Shown here piece by piece: positions 36,012-44,908 of a stretch of 64,000 bases of DNA. Source of the DNA: CAZJRQ01 sp964548535 (GTDB taxonomy: Bacteria; Bacillota; Clostridia; Oscillospirales; Ruminococcaceae). The position numbers and the translations under genes were made by a program. The stretch lies in assembly GCA_964548535.1 (NCBI GenBank), contig CAZJRQ010000009.1:1-64000 (forward strand). Direction: 5' to 3'. Numbering within the stretch: position 1 is the first letter of the stretch; each line of letters opens with the position of its first letter. The notes under the pieces are model-generated. The model did not search any database, was not told the origin of the DNA, and saw only the letters and a program-made list of their open reading frames with translations.

Positions 36012-37595
36012 GTGAAATTCAATGAATTCAAAAAACAAATAGCTTTTTTAGCAGCAGTTGCTGTTTTGGGAACTAGTATAATTATACCGGCAAGTGCAGA
36101 AATGTTGCCTCCCTCAAATCCAACTTCCACTGATAGCAACGTAATAAAAGTCGCAGGAAGCGGCGCAACAGGAGTAATGCTTGAAATGCTTGGCGGAAAC
36201 CTAGTTGGTGCCGATGCAGTTCATCTTTCAACAGCTAAAATGCCATTGTTCATGCCAGTATTTGGCACAGACAACAACGACACCCCCGATCCATATCTAT
36301 ACAATGCTTTTTATAACACTGCAGTTACAGATGACGAAAAGGTTGAAAATGCATCTCAAACCGCTTATCAATCAGTCAGCGGTCCAGGAGCATTAATCAC
36401 CGAAGCCGACAGCGACGGAATTATCCCAATGCTAAAATTCAGACCTGACTTTATCATTGGCAGTTCTACAGACGAAACACTCAAAGCTTGCATCGACGCG
36501 GTTCCCGATGAAGAAAACTACAACCCTGTACTCGGCGTAGGTCAGGGTATGGCCGATCCCGAGCAGATTATGGCAACAATCAAATCATTTGCAGAGGGTA
36601 TGCAAAGTGTAATCGATAATTCTGACGAAAAAATAGTTGGCAGATACGGCGATCCAGCCGATATCGCTGAAGATTTCTGTGAATTTTATAATAGAACTAT
36701 GAATTATTGCGAAGAAAAAGTTGCCTCTTTAAATAAAGAAAAAGTAAAAGTAATTAATGTAACTGGCATCAGCAGTTCCGAGTGGGCTGTTCAATATGGC
36801 GGCGCTGAGGATATCTACAACAGATACATTGAAAAAGCAGGCGGTACTCCAATTGGTCAAGAAGATTTAGTAATGACAACTCACGAACTTACACAAGCCG
36901 ATATTCTTTTAGCATCTAACAATGATATTAAAACTGAACTAGAAAAGGCATTTGATTCAGCTGGATATTCTTCGAGTGAGATTCCATCAATCTATGTTAC
37001 TCCACGTGGTGTATACGGCTGGCAGCTAAGATCACCAGAAGGAGCACTAACAGTCCCTTGGCTTACTTCAATTTTCTATCCTGAGCTTGCAAATAATGAA
37101 GAAATCAACCCCGTTTACACAACTGCATACTTTTATAAAAAATACTATCATTATACCGGAAAGCTAGAAGAACTGATTGGAACTGTGCTTACATCAAATT
37201 CACTTCCAGAAAGTTTATCAGTAGACCTAAGTGATTGGGATGACACAATTATTCCAGGCGTTGAGCCAGCTACTAAAGAGCCAGAGGAAAATGAATCGAG
37301 CAGCGAAAGTTCATCAAACAGTGAATACTCAAGTGACATAGATTCAAGTAGCGAAAGTTCATCAAACAGTGAATACTCAAGCGACATTGATTCAAGCAGC
37401 CAAAGCTCGAGTGACACTAACTCAAATAGTTCAACCTCAAGCAATACTACATCCAATACAACAAACTCAAATAAAACTAATGATAAAAATCCAGCAACTG
37501 GTGAATATGACATATCCATGTCAATAATCATCCTTTCAGTTCTTGTTTTAGTTGGCGGTGCATTAACTGTAACAAACAAGAAAAAACGCAACTAA
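36012..37595 (+). CDS. sortase-anchored substrate-binding protein of FecB/MolA type
   Basis: A 527-aa binding protein. The GTG start at 36012 has AAAGGA eight bases upstream and opens a signal peptide ending near PASA. The body resembles the helical-backbone Peripla_BP_2 fold that delivers iron complexes, cobalamin or oxyanions to FecCD permeases. A Ser-rich linker with two exact 16-residue repeats leads to NPATG, a hydrophobic helix and KKKRN, a sortase sorting signal of the NPxTG type. It therefore seems fixed to the cell wall, which is unusual for this family. It precedes a second, lipid-anchored binding protein and the transporter genes. Confidence 0.8.
   Translation: MKFNEFKKQIAFLAAVAVLGTSIIIPASAEMLPPSNPTSTDSNVIKVAGSGATGVMLEMLGGNLVGADAVHLSTAKMPLFMPVFGTDNNDTPDPYLYNAFYNTAVTDDEKVENASQTAYQSVSGPGALITEADSDGIIPMLKFRPDFIIGSSTDETLKACIDAVPDEENYNPVLGVGQGMADPEQIMATIKSFAEGMQSVIDNSDEKIVGRYGDPADIAEDFCEFYNRTMNYCEEKVASLNKEKVKVINVTGISSSEWAVQYGGAEDIYNRYIEKAGGTPIGQEDLVMTTHELTQADILLASNNDIKTELEKAFDSAGYSSSEIPSIYVTPRGVYGWQLRSPEGALTVPWLTSIFYPELANNEEINPVYTTAYFYKKYYHYTGKLEELIGTVLTSNSLPESLSVDLSDWDDTIIPGVEPATKEPEENESSSESSSNSEYSSDIDSSSESSSNSEYSSDIDSSSQSSSDTNSNSSTSSNTTSNTTNSNKTNDKNPATGEYDISMSIIILSVLVLVGGALTVTNKKKRN
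37302..37397 (+). repeat. 48-bp tandem coding repeat in the Ser-rich linker
   Basis: Two 48-base units at 37302-37349 and 37350-37397 encode SESSSNSEYSSDIDSS twice and differ only at silent positions. Confidence 0.85.
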
Positions 37596-37626
37596 GCAAA
37601 TTAACATTAGATAAAACTCCAATAAG

Positions 37627-37668
37627 CATTTTGAGCAAATTCATATATGAATTTGCTCAAATGTTTTA
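37627..37668 (+). terminator. terminator or attenuator after the sortase-anchored protein gene
   Basis: TTTGAGCAAATTCAT and ATGAATTTGCTCAAA form a nearly perfect 15-bp hairpin followed by TGTTTTATT. It may lower expression of the downstream transporter genes relative to the wall-bound protein. Confidence 0.75.
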
Positions 37669-37697
37669 TTAATAGTAAATATTGGCGGTGAAAATTC

Positions 37698-39524
37698 ATG
37701 ATTAATTACAAAAAACTACTAGCTTTTTGCTTATCGATAGTATTAGTTTTCACAACTGCATGCTGCAAGCCAGCACCCGCACTTGAAGAAACTATACACG
37801 ATCTAAGAGCTGATAACAAGGACAATTCACTAGATATAATTGAAAATGACATCAAGAATAATGATACCGATGAAAATCTTTCCCCAACTCAATCAGAAGA
37901 CAATGAAAAAAACAGCAATCAGCGTGATAGAACTAGGGATAAAGCTAAAAATTCTGACTCAAATGCTAATAATGATTTAACAGGCGACATCCCTAAAAAA
38001 GTTGAATTTACTGGAGAAAATAATGATAATGCTGAGCCAGATAATGAAGAAAACAACAGCGATTCATCAACCCCCGACACTGACTCTAGTAACGATAATC
38101 AAGCAAAGCAAAATGATGACACCCAAATAAATGATAACAATCCTAACGATATTGATAATATAGACGATTCATCCAAAAAACGCATTGTAGAGTCTAACGG
38201 ACTTATGATAGAAATCCCTGAAAATGTCGAGAGAATTGCAGCTACTGGTGACGTTGCATCAATCATTTATATGCTAGGCGGAAACAATTTGCTGGTCGGC
38301 ACATCAGAAAGCTTTACTAACAATTATCTTGCCAATAAATATCTATGCAGTGCCGATACTAATGTTCAGCCAGAAACTTTGTGGAGCTACGACGGTTCAA
38401 ATTCAATTGGTGATGACGAATTCCAAAGCCTGCTTGAACTAAAGCCTCAGGTTTGTTTTGAGTTAAGCGGAGAAAATACTTTTACCTCCGACCAAGTAGC
38501 AAAGCTAGCAGAAAATGATATTGTTTATTTTGTATTGCCAAACCTAAAAACATTAGATAATCTAAAGAAAACTGTGTCAATTGTCGGTGAAGTTATAGGC
38601 GACAAATCCTCAAAGGACGGCAAGAATGCTTTGCAGACAGCAAAAGAATATAACAGCTATGTCGACTCAATGATTTCAAATTTATCAGGAAGAGTTGATA
38701 AAGCTACCTATGACCTTGTTGACTTTAATAACGATAAAACCACTAATGGAACAAAAAAGCTTGAATCAAGTTCAAACGATACAACAAGCGGTGACTTTCA
38801 TGGCGTGTATTCGTTATACATAAACGCTTGGGACGATTATGCTACATACTGCGTTTATAACAACGCGAACACTTACTTAAGCGGAAATGGTCTTGCAGTT
38901 GCGAAAAGCGGCTATTCATATTCACCTCTTAGCTATTACATGAGTCTGGCAGGTGTAATTAATACAGCTGCGATTTATCCTGATTTTGGGCCAACAACTA
39001 ATTGGTATGTAAATCCATTAATACCTACAACAAAATCCGTTAATCTATCTGGAAACTGTACTAACCCTAATGGATATTACCTAACTCTCACAGATAACGA
39101 TATCTCTAACAACTCTGGAAAAAGAGAAAACGGACTTGGAAATAAGGATAAGTTTTACGCAATAATTGCCGAAAACAACACTATAAGAAATAGAATTATC
39201 AATAGTGAATTGTGGCACTCTTACGGATACGTAACATCGGCAAGTAACATAAGCGGAAACTTTGGTATTCTAGATTCTGACGGCGGAATCATCGAAAGCT
39301 CTATAATTGATGATTACGAAATTTTTGTCAATCCAACAGGCATATCAAGCTGGAGTTCAGGCTCACCAGAAAGTATTCTAGAAACAATGTGGCTAGCATG
39401 GAAATTCTATGGCGCATACAGCGAAGATGATGTTAGAAATGAAGTATATAATTTCTACAACAAATTCTATAATATCGATTTGGACAACTCTGAAATTGAC
39501 ATGATATTAAATGGCGCTGACTAA
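37698..39524 (+). CDS. substrate-binding lipoprotein of FecB/MolA type
   Basis: A 608-aa lipoprotein with lipobox TTAC (Cys about residue 22), then a long Asn/Asp/Glu/Ser-rich linker (about 30-160) and a C-terminal Peripla_BP_2 domain. This begins at IPENVERIAATGDVASIIYM, the usual metal-complex binding fold. GGCGGTG precedes the ATG. It overlaps the permease gene by 14 bases, so the lipoprotein is likely the main receptor of the transporter, with the wall-bound protein passing substrate to it. The substrate (molybdate, vanadate, iron chelate or cobalamin) is not fixed by sequence. Confidence 0.82.
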   Translation: MINYKKLLAFCLSIVLVFTTACCKPAPALEETIHDLRADNKDNSLDIIENDIKNNDTDENLSPTQSEDNEKNSNQRDRTRDKAKNSDSNANNDLTGDIPKKVEFTGENNDNAEPDNEENNSDSSTPDTDSSNDNQAKQNDDTQINDNNPNDIDNIDDSSKKRIVESNGLMIEIPENVERIAATGDVASIIYMLGGNNLLVGTSESFTNNYLANKYLCSADTNVQPETLWSYDGSNSIGDDEFQSLLELKPQVCFELSGENTFTSDQVAKLAENDIVYFVLPNLKTLDNLKKTVSIVGEVIGDKSSKDGKNALQTAKEYNSYVDSMISNLSGRVDKATYDLVDFNNDKTTNGTKKLESSSNDTTSGDFHGVYSLYINAWDDYATYCVYNNANTYLSGNGLAVAKSGYSYSPLSYYMSLAGVINTAAIYPDFGPTTNWYVNPLIPTTKSVNLSGNCTNPNGYYLTLTDNDISNNSGKRENGLGNKDKFYAIIAENNTIRNRIINSELWHSYGYVTSASNISGNFGILDSDGGIIESSIIDDYEIFVNPTGISSWSSGSPESILETMWLAWKFYGAYSEDDVRNEVYNFYNKFYNIDLDNSEIDMILNGAD

Positions 39525-40761
39525 ACTAAAGAAGGTGATGTATATTAATAAGAACAAAAAATTTGCCGATATTGACAATACGATCACCATAACTTCATCA
39601 GGCATTCTCACTGACGAAATGATTAAAGAAAACAAGAAAAATTCAGACAACTATAAAAAACTTCTCGTTATATTATCAGCAATATTAGTTGCAGAATTTG
39701 TAATATCCGTTCTTTTCACAGCTGATTTAGTTTCAGTAAACTTCTCAATCGCAAAATATTTTGATAGCATTAGAAATAATTTTGAAGGACTAATTTCTGT
39801 GTTTGACAGTGGTTTATCCAACGCAGTAAGTATGAAAGTTTTCAGAACTCTTATAATCATTATTGTTGGAGCATCACTAGCTTTATCTGGCGTGCTGTTC
39901 CAAGGTGTTTTTAGAAATCCCATTGCCTCACCAGGTACAGTCGGCGCACAATCTGGCGCATTATTTGCAAGCATAGCATATGTTTTTCTATTCATGAAAA
40001 ATGATGACGATGTTCAAATAATGTCTTATTCCGACTACTCGGATTATCTAAATAACATGAGTATTTGGGAAAGATATTCAAGGCAAATGTGTTCAATAAT
40101 CGGCGCAATTATAACTGTAGCAATAGTAATTTCAATCGCAAAAAAAATAGATCACGGAAAAATTACAGTAACAACACTGCTTCTTCTCGGTACAGCAATA
40201 ACGTCATTTTTCCAATCACTAGTCAGCCTAGTTCGATTTTATATGATAAGACTTGACGAAACAGACACCAGAATTTCGCTGATTCAAACGACCATGATGG
40301 GCTCTTTTAACGACAGTAATTCTCCTGAACGTTTAGCTATAATTGGCATTCCTACACTTATTTGCACCATACTAATCTACATCCAACGAGTAAAAATCAA
40401 CGTGCTGATTTTTGGCGAAGACGAGGCAATTGCAATGGGAATAAACACTAATTCACTCAGACTTCAAGTGATAATTCTTGCCGCAATTTTAGCTGCAATC
40501 CCGATTTCCTTCTGCGGTCAGATAGGATTCATTGGAATGATTGTACCGCATATATCAAGAAAATTATGTAGTGCTGATTATAAAAAGCTTATTCCGATAA
40601 CCACAATTTGCGGTGGTATATTCATGCTGGCAATTTACAATATAGCCGTAACCTTTAACGCTTCACTATACTTAAATGTTGTATCAAGTTTAATTTGCGG
40701 AACAATTTTCTTGGTTATTATGATACAAGACAGGAGGCGACGCAATGCTGAATGGGGGTAA
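39511..40761 (+). CDS. FecCD-family ABC transporter permease 1
   Basis: A 416-aa permease of the FecCD/BtuC class with nine or ten transmembrane helices and the conserved motifs FQGVFRNPIASPGTVGAQSG and GQIGFIGMIVPHISR. It has a longer N-terminus than usual. The first ATG (39511) overlaps the upstream gene; AAGGTG lies directly before a second ATG at 39538, so the true start is uncertain. It pairs with the next gene to form a heterodimeric channel, as in MolB-like or FecC/FecD pairs. Confidence 0.9.
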   Translation: MALTKLKKVMYINKNKKFADIDNTITITSSGILTDEMIKENKKNSDNYKKLLVILSAILVAEFVISVLFTADLVSVNFSIAKYFDSIRNNFEGLISVFDSGLSNAVSMKVFRTLIIIIVGASLALSGVLFQGVFRNPIASPGTVGAQSGALFASIAYVFLFMKNDDDVQIMSYSDYSDYLNNMSIWERYSRQMCSIIGAIITVAIVISIAKKIDHGKITVTTLLLLGTAITSFFQSLVSLVRFYMIRLDETDTRISLIQTTMMGSFNDSNSPERLAIIGIPTLICTILIYIQRVKINVLIFGEDEAIAMGINTNSLRLQVIILAAILAAIPISFCGQIGFIGMIVPHISRKLCSADYKKLIPITTICGGIFMLAIYNIAVTFNASLYLNVVSSLICGTIFLVIMIQDRRRRNAEWG

Positions 40762-41851
40762 AAAGAACATAAACAGTTGGCTTTATATTCTTTTAATCAT
40801 TATAATATTTATTACAGCTTTATTTTTCTCAGTCTGCATAAGAACTGACGGAAACGGAGTAATAAGTCCATCGATTGTAATGAAAAATATAATGGCATTT
40901 TTTAAATATAAATATTACATAGCATTTTCACCAGCTAAACAATATGAACAACTTACTTTAATTAATAATCTGCCTGAATACAGCACAACAATAACAAACC
41001 TAAACTCAGTATTTATCACTGCCCTGTCAGGCGGAATTCTTGCTGTATCAGGCGCTGTTTATCAAACAGTTTTCAGAAATCCTCTTGCCGCCCCAACAAT
41101 GCTAGGAGTTTCAAGTGGTATTCAAATAGGACTTCTAATTCTTGTACTAAAATTTTCATCAGCAGCAATTTCTATGAAAAAAGAGCAATATATTTATTCA
41201 TATTCATTTGGTTTAGGAACAGTCTTATTAATATTTATATTGAGTAAAATTGTTCAAAAAAATGGAAACAATGTTACAGACATGCTTTTAGTAGGCGTTG
41301 TACTCAACCAATTGTTCGGAGTTATTCTTACATATTATGAAGTAACAATGCCGCTCGACGATCTTGAAACACTACAAAACTTCACACTAGGGAGACTTTC
41401 ATCTATAAGCGGCGAAAGCTTAAAAATCTACCTAGTCGTTGTGTTAATAGGAATAATTCCTATTTTCCTACTAAGATTCAGTATAAACAGTCTAGCTTTC
41501 GGAGCTGACGAAGCAAGGACTATGGGAGTTTCATCATACGCAATTCAAACCATCTGCCTGTTATCAGCAACAATTCTAGTTGCTGCAAGTATAATTCACT
41601 GCGGAAGCATTGGTGTAATATCACTTATAATCCCATTTATTTGCAGACAGCTTTTCGGTGGGAATTTCAAAGATATGTTCCCGCAATTAATAATGTTTGG
41701 CGCGTTTTTATTACTAATTTGCAGAGCCGTTTCAAATGTATTTTGCAATATTTTTGGATATGTTCCAACCGGAATTTTCGTGAGCATAATCGGCGTGCCA
41801 CTATTTATCGCAATAATGTCAAAAGAAAATAAACGAAAAGAATTAAGCTGA
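40745..41851 (+). CDS. FecCD-family ABC transporter permease 2
   Basis: A 368-aa permease with about nine helices and the motifs YQTVFRNPLAAPTMLGVSSG and GSIGVISLIIPFICR. AGGAGG precedes the ATG, and the gene overlaps the first permease by 17 bases, so translation is coupled. It is clearly related to the first permease, which suggests a duplicated pair that forms the membrane pore. Confidence 0.92.
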   Translation: MLNGGKKNINSWLYILLIIIIFITALFFSVCIRTDGNGVISPSIVMKNIMAFFKYKYYIAFSPAKQYEQLTLINNLPEYSTTITNLNSVFITALSGGILAVSGAVYQTVFRNPLAAPTMLGVSSGIQIGLLILVLKFSSAAISMKKEQYIYSYSFGLGTVLLIFILSKIVQKNGNNVTDMLLVGVVLNQLFGVILTYYEVTMPLDDLETLQNFTLGRLSSISGESLKIYLVVVLIGIIPIFLLRFSINSLAFGADEARTMGVSSYAIQTICLLSATILVAASIIHCGSIGVISLIIPFICRQLFGGNFKDMFPQLIMFGAFLLLICRAVSNVFCNIFGYVPTGIFVSIIGVPLFIAIMSKENKRKELS

Positions 41852-41867
41852 AAGGAGGAATATACCA

Positions 41868-42662
41868 ATGCTGCTTGAGGTAAACAACATTTCATGCGGA
41901 TATACAAAAAATCAAAGTATACTTTCAGACGTATCATTCAAGCTAAACAGCGGAGAAATCTGCTGTATCCTTGGCTCAAACGGCGTAGGAAAATCCACGC
42001 TGTTCAAAAGCATTCTTAATATTCTTCCACTTCAAAAAGGCGATATCTATGTTGACGGAGAAAACACCAAAAAGTGGTCATCAATGAAACAAGCCAAACA
42101 ATTTGCATATGTTTCGCAGTTTCATGTACCGCCATTTCCATACAAAGTAAAAGATGTAATACTAATGGGCAGAGTTTCTCATATAGGATATTTTGGTCAG
42201 CCAAGAAAAAAAGATTATGACTTAGTTGAAGAGATAATGAATGATATGGGTATTTTTCATTTGCGAAATGAAGACTACACAAACATTTCAGGCGGAGAAC
42301 GTCAGCTTGTAATGTTCGCCAAAGCACTAGTGCAAGAGCCATCTTTTCTTTTCCTAGATGAACCAACAGCTAGTCTTGACTACTTTAATTCAATCAAAGT
42401 TTTAAGCATAATTAATAATATAAGCAGGAAAGATATCGGCGTTATAATGATTACGCATTCACCCGATCAAGCTTTTCTTTCAAACTCAAAAGCGCTAATG
42501 ATAACTAAATCCAAGACAATTATTTATGGTGATTCAAATAATGTTATCACTTCAAAAAATCTCAAAGATGTCTATGGCGCAAATCTTAGAATCCTCGACT
42601 ACATGACTGATACTGGAACAATTCAAAAAACGTGCGTGCCAGAACTTGCAAGCACCATATAA
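41868..42662 (+). CDS. ABC transporter ATP-binding protein, MolC/FecE type
   Basis: A 264-aa ATPase with Walker A GSNGVGKST, signature ISGGERQ and Walker B FLFLDEPT. The segment PFPYKVKDVILMGRVSHIG is like that of MolC, the ATPase of the Haemophilus molybdate/tungstate importer, and of FecE. Together with the nearby nitrogenase genes this makes molybdate or vanadate uptake a fair guess; iron or cobalamin uptake is the alternative. AAAGGAGG precedes the ATG. Confidence 0.93.
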   Translation: MLLEVNNISCGYTKNQSILSDVSFKLNSGEICCILGSNGVGKSTLFKSILNILPLQKGDIYVDGENTKKWSSMKQAKQFAYVSQFHVPPFPYKVKDVILMGRVSHIGYFGQPRKKDYDLVEEIMNDMGIFHLRNEDYTNISGGERQLVMFAKALVQEPSFLFLDEPTASLDYFNSIKVLSIINNISRKDIGVIMITHSPDQAFLSNSKALMITKSKTIIYGDSNNVITSKNLKDVYGANLRILDYMTDTGTIQKTCVPELASTI

Positions 42663-42664
42663 AC

Positions 42665-42702
42665 AAAAGCCAACTGCAAACACATTGCAAGTTGGCTTTT
42701 TT
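42665..42702 (+). terminator. terminator of the importer operon
   Basis: AAAAGCCAACTGCAA pairs with TTGCAAGTTGGCTTTT with one bulged A, ending in a run of T just after the ATPase stop. Confidence 0.88.
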
Positions 42703-42743
42703 CGAAAAAACAGGAGTATCGTGATAACGACGACTCTTGTTTT
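42703..42743 (-). terminator. terminator of the NifX-like operon
   Basis: AAAACA...GAGT-a-TCGT and ACGA-cg-ACTC...TGTTTT form an interrupted hairpin; read leftwards it ends in six T. Confidence 0.65.
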
Positions 42744-42772
42744 CTCAATATTATAATATGTTTTCATATACC

Positions 42773-43126
42773 TTAAGAATTAACCGCAGAAATCACCGCA
42801 TCTTCAATTCTGTCAAACGAAATTATTGGTGTAATCCCATTCTCCTCAAGTAACTGCATAGGCCAAGCTCCAATTCTCAAAACCAAAATATAACTGCAAT
42901 CACTGATTGTTTTTATAGTGTTTTCAATTTTCGCTTCGCCGCAATCTTCATCACCAGTGCAGAACTTATCAACACTTCTTTTCTCAACAAAATCAGCACA
43001 AACTCCATCAGTTTCATAAATATAAAACTCAGTAGCATGCCCAAAATGCAAATCAACCAAAACACCAGTTTTACTCGCAACCGCGACTAAAACCTTAAAA
43101 TCCAATTGCTTGTTAGATTTCTCCAT
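42773..43126 (-). CDS. NifX/NifB-C-terminal-like dinitrogenase cofactor protein
   Basis: A 117-aa protein of the dinitrogenase iron-molybdenum cofactor biosynthesis family. It matches the C-terminal domain of clostridial NifB: VAVASKTGVLVDLHFGHA, then CTGDEDCGEAKIENTIKTI and a SYILVLRIG strand. These small domains bind NifB-co or the finished cofactor. Here it stands alone without the radical SAM part. GAGGTG precedes the ATG. It ends a three-gene leftward operon with a MORN-like protein and an unknown one. Confidence 0.88.
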   Translation of the reverse strand: MEKSNKQLDFKVLVAVASKTGVLVDLHFGHATEFYIYETDGVCADFVEKRSVDKFCTGDEDCGEAKIENTIKTISDCSYILVLRIGAWPMQLLEENGITPIISFDRIEDAVISAVNS

Positions 43127-43159
43127 AAAATCACCTCATGTGTTTTTCCACTAATAAAG

Positions 43160-44119
43160 CTAACCCTGTTTGCTGCTGCAAGAACTGCAGCTAGAACAAT
43201 TTAAGCCACAGCTGCCCTCACTGTTAAGATAAAACGACGAAATCAAAAATTGCGTATTGTTAAGAGAATACGATTGTTTTTCACCATTGAAGTTAACATT
43301 GTTTTCTTTAAAACTAATTTTTATACTCTCAATTTCCTCGCCCTCTTCCTCAAAAATTGGCGGGATAATTTTAGGTGAATACCATTTGACTTCACCGCTT
43401 TGCAGCTTAACGCCAACCTTAGTGTAGCAAGAAACAATTGACGTAACTTCACCATTCTCGTCAAAATTCAATGAATTACTGTCGCCATTAACACCAACAG
43501 CATTAATATCAAACGCTTTTATCTTTCCAATTGGAGTCATAACTTCTGTCGGCACACTCGGCTCGTAAGATTTTATATTGCCATTCTCATAAAAAGACAA
43601 CCCAATACGAACTTTCACTTTTGAATTGTTCACATTTATTCTTACAACTTCATTTGGAAATAAAGTCAAACTACTAAGCGCTCCACTTTTATAAAAATAA
43701 GCACCAATTAATTTAGCAGAAAACTCACCATACTTAGTGTTAAACTTAATAGGAGTATTCAGCAAATTTTCTTCCTCAACACTCCAATAACCACTGATTT
43801 GACCATTCAACGGAAAAATCCGCTTAATCTCCCCAGAATCATAAAAGGTAATAAACTCAGCAGGAATTTTACCAATTGACGTTTCAACCTGTTGCTGCTC
43901 GTTTAAGTAAACAGACATTATATTTCCATTTTTATAAAACTCAATAGAAGGCCTATTTTTTGTCCTATGCGTCTGAACATATAAAGGTACAATATCGCCA
44001 ACAAGTGTAGAAACAATATTTTTGTTATCAAATCTAATATTCTTAATCTCGCCAGTTTCATAAGTATCAAACGCGAGGTTTTTTTCAAATCCCCCGCAAG
44101 AAGTTGTAATATTATCCAT
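43160..44119 (-). CDS. MORN-like repeat protein with Cys-rich C-terminal tail
   Basis: A 319-aa protein built from repeated short beta-hairpins of the pattern (F/S)-Y-x-(N/S)-G-x-(I/L)-x-(S/R), seen as EFYKNGNIMSVYL, TFYDSGEIKRIF, YFYKSGALSSLTL and SFYENGNIKSY. These resemble MORN_2 repeats. The C-terminus is CGLNCSSCSSCSSKQG, a C-x3-C-x2-C-x2-C cluster suited to metal or Fe-S binding. Exactly the same spacing ends the DUF1292 protein at 49850-50191. GGAGG precedes the ATG. The position beside the NifX-like gene suggests a part in metal handling or cofactor assembly, but the function is unknown. Confidence 0.72.
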   Translation of the reverse strand: MDNITTSCGGFEKNLAFDTYETGEIKNIRFDNKNIVSTLVGDIVPLYVQTHRTKNRPSIEFYKNGNIMSVYLNEQQQVETSIGKIPAEFITFYDSGEIKRIFPLNGQISGYWSVEEENLLNTPIKFNTKYGEFSAKLIGAYFYKSGALSSLTLFPNEVVRINVNNSKVKVRIGLSFYENGNIKSYEPSVPTEVMTPIGKIKAFDINAVGVNGDSNSLNFDENGEVTSIVSCYTKVGVKLQSGEVKWYSPKIIPPIFEEEGEEIESIKISFKENNVNFNGEKQSYSLNNTQFLISSFYLNSEGSCGLNCSSCSSCSSKQG

Positions 44120-44166
44120 AAATCAACCTCCATTTACGCCTTTATAGTAATTCATAAAAAACAAAA

Positions 44167-44598
44167 TCATACAATCTCAACACAAACACTATCAGCGACA
44201 GCAATCGCTAAGACCTCGTTTTTATCTGCTGCAACACGACACTTTTCTCTAAGCTCATCACAAATTTCATAAGTAATTTCTGTTAAAACAACAGGAATTC
44301 TTTCTTTTGTGATAGAACAAATTCCGCATTCAGTTCCCATCATAGCGTACCCATCATCCATCATATAGGGCTCATAAACTGTCGCCTTACTCAAAGATTT
44401 CATTTTTTCTTTAGCCAGCTTGATTATTGAATCAGTAGTCGAATCTTTATCAATTTCAACAATTGCAGTAACAAAAGCGTCTATCAAAACTATAGCGATT
44501 CCACTTTTCTGATTATCCAAATCAAGATAACTGTTGAATTTATTAATTGTAAATTCCTCATTTTTATTAATCTCACCATAAGAATATAACAATTTCAT
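44167..44598 (-). CDS. protein of unknown function, first gene of NifX-like operon
   Basis: A 143-aa soluble protein starting MKLLYSYGEINKNEEF with a mixed alpha/beta composition. Three Cys are notable, in TECGICS and EKCRV. The last 50 residues resemble a repeat of the first half. I recognise no family. GGGAGGG precedes the ATG at 44598, and a divergent promoter lies upstream. It leads the operon with the MORN-like and NifX-like proteins. Confidence 0.7.
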   Translation of the reverse strand: MKLLYSYGEINKNEEFTINKFNSYLDLDNQKSGIAIVLIDAFVTAIVEIDKDSTTDSIIKLAKEKMKSLSKATVYEPYMMDDGYAMMGTECGICSITKERIPVVLTEITYEICDELREKCRVAADKNEVLAIAVADSVCVEIV

Positions 44599-44658
44599 GT
44601 AAAAGCCCTCCCAATTAAAATTCATATCAATTTATAACATTACATATCTATTGAATAC

Positions 44659-44688
44659 ATTATAACACAATTTCTACAATCAAGTCAA
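44659..44688 (-). promoter_or_regulatory. promoter of the leftward NifX-like operon
   Basis: Read leftwards: TTGACT (44688-44683), 18 bases, TGTGTTATAAT with the -10 box at 44664-44659. Confidence 0.82.
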
Positions 44689-44811
44689 CATCATAAACGA
44701 ATACGCAAATAAATTTAGAAAATCAAAAACAAACTTAATTTATATCGCTAAAACAGGGGGTTTGATTAAAAAAAGATATAAATTACATCGAAAAATCTAA
44801 TCTGCTTTTTA

Positions 44812-44840
44812 TTGACATTTTATAAATGATGTGTTATAAT
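44812..44840 (+). promoter_or_regulatory. promoter of the EFR1-nifV operon
   Basis: TTGACA (44812-44817), 17 bases, TATAAT (44835-44840). The 15 bases ATGATGTGTTATAAT (44826-44840) are identical to those of the nifH promoter. Confidence 0.88.
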
Positions 44841-44859
44841 TTTTATATCAAATACAATT

Positions 44860-44876
44860 TAGATGTGTTTAATACA
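44860..44876 (+). promoter_or_regulatory. candidate shared regulatory motif
   Basis: TAGATGTGTTTAATACA lies about 20 bases after the -10 box. A copy identical at 15 of 17 positions occurs upstream of nifH at 53891-53907. Confidence 0.4.
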
Positions 44877-44908
44877 AATTCATACAAGAGCCGAAGGAGT
44901 GAATATAA

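Noticed and set aside
37302..37397. Tandem repeats as a CRISPR or mobile element trace.
   Set aside because: The two 48-base units are in frame, lack spacers and encode a Ser-rich linker, which is common in wall-anchored proteins.
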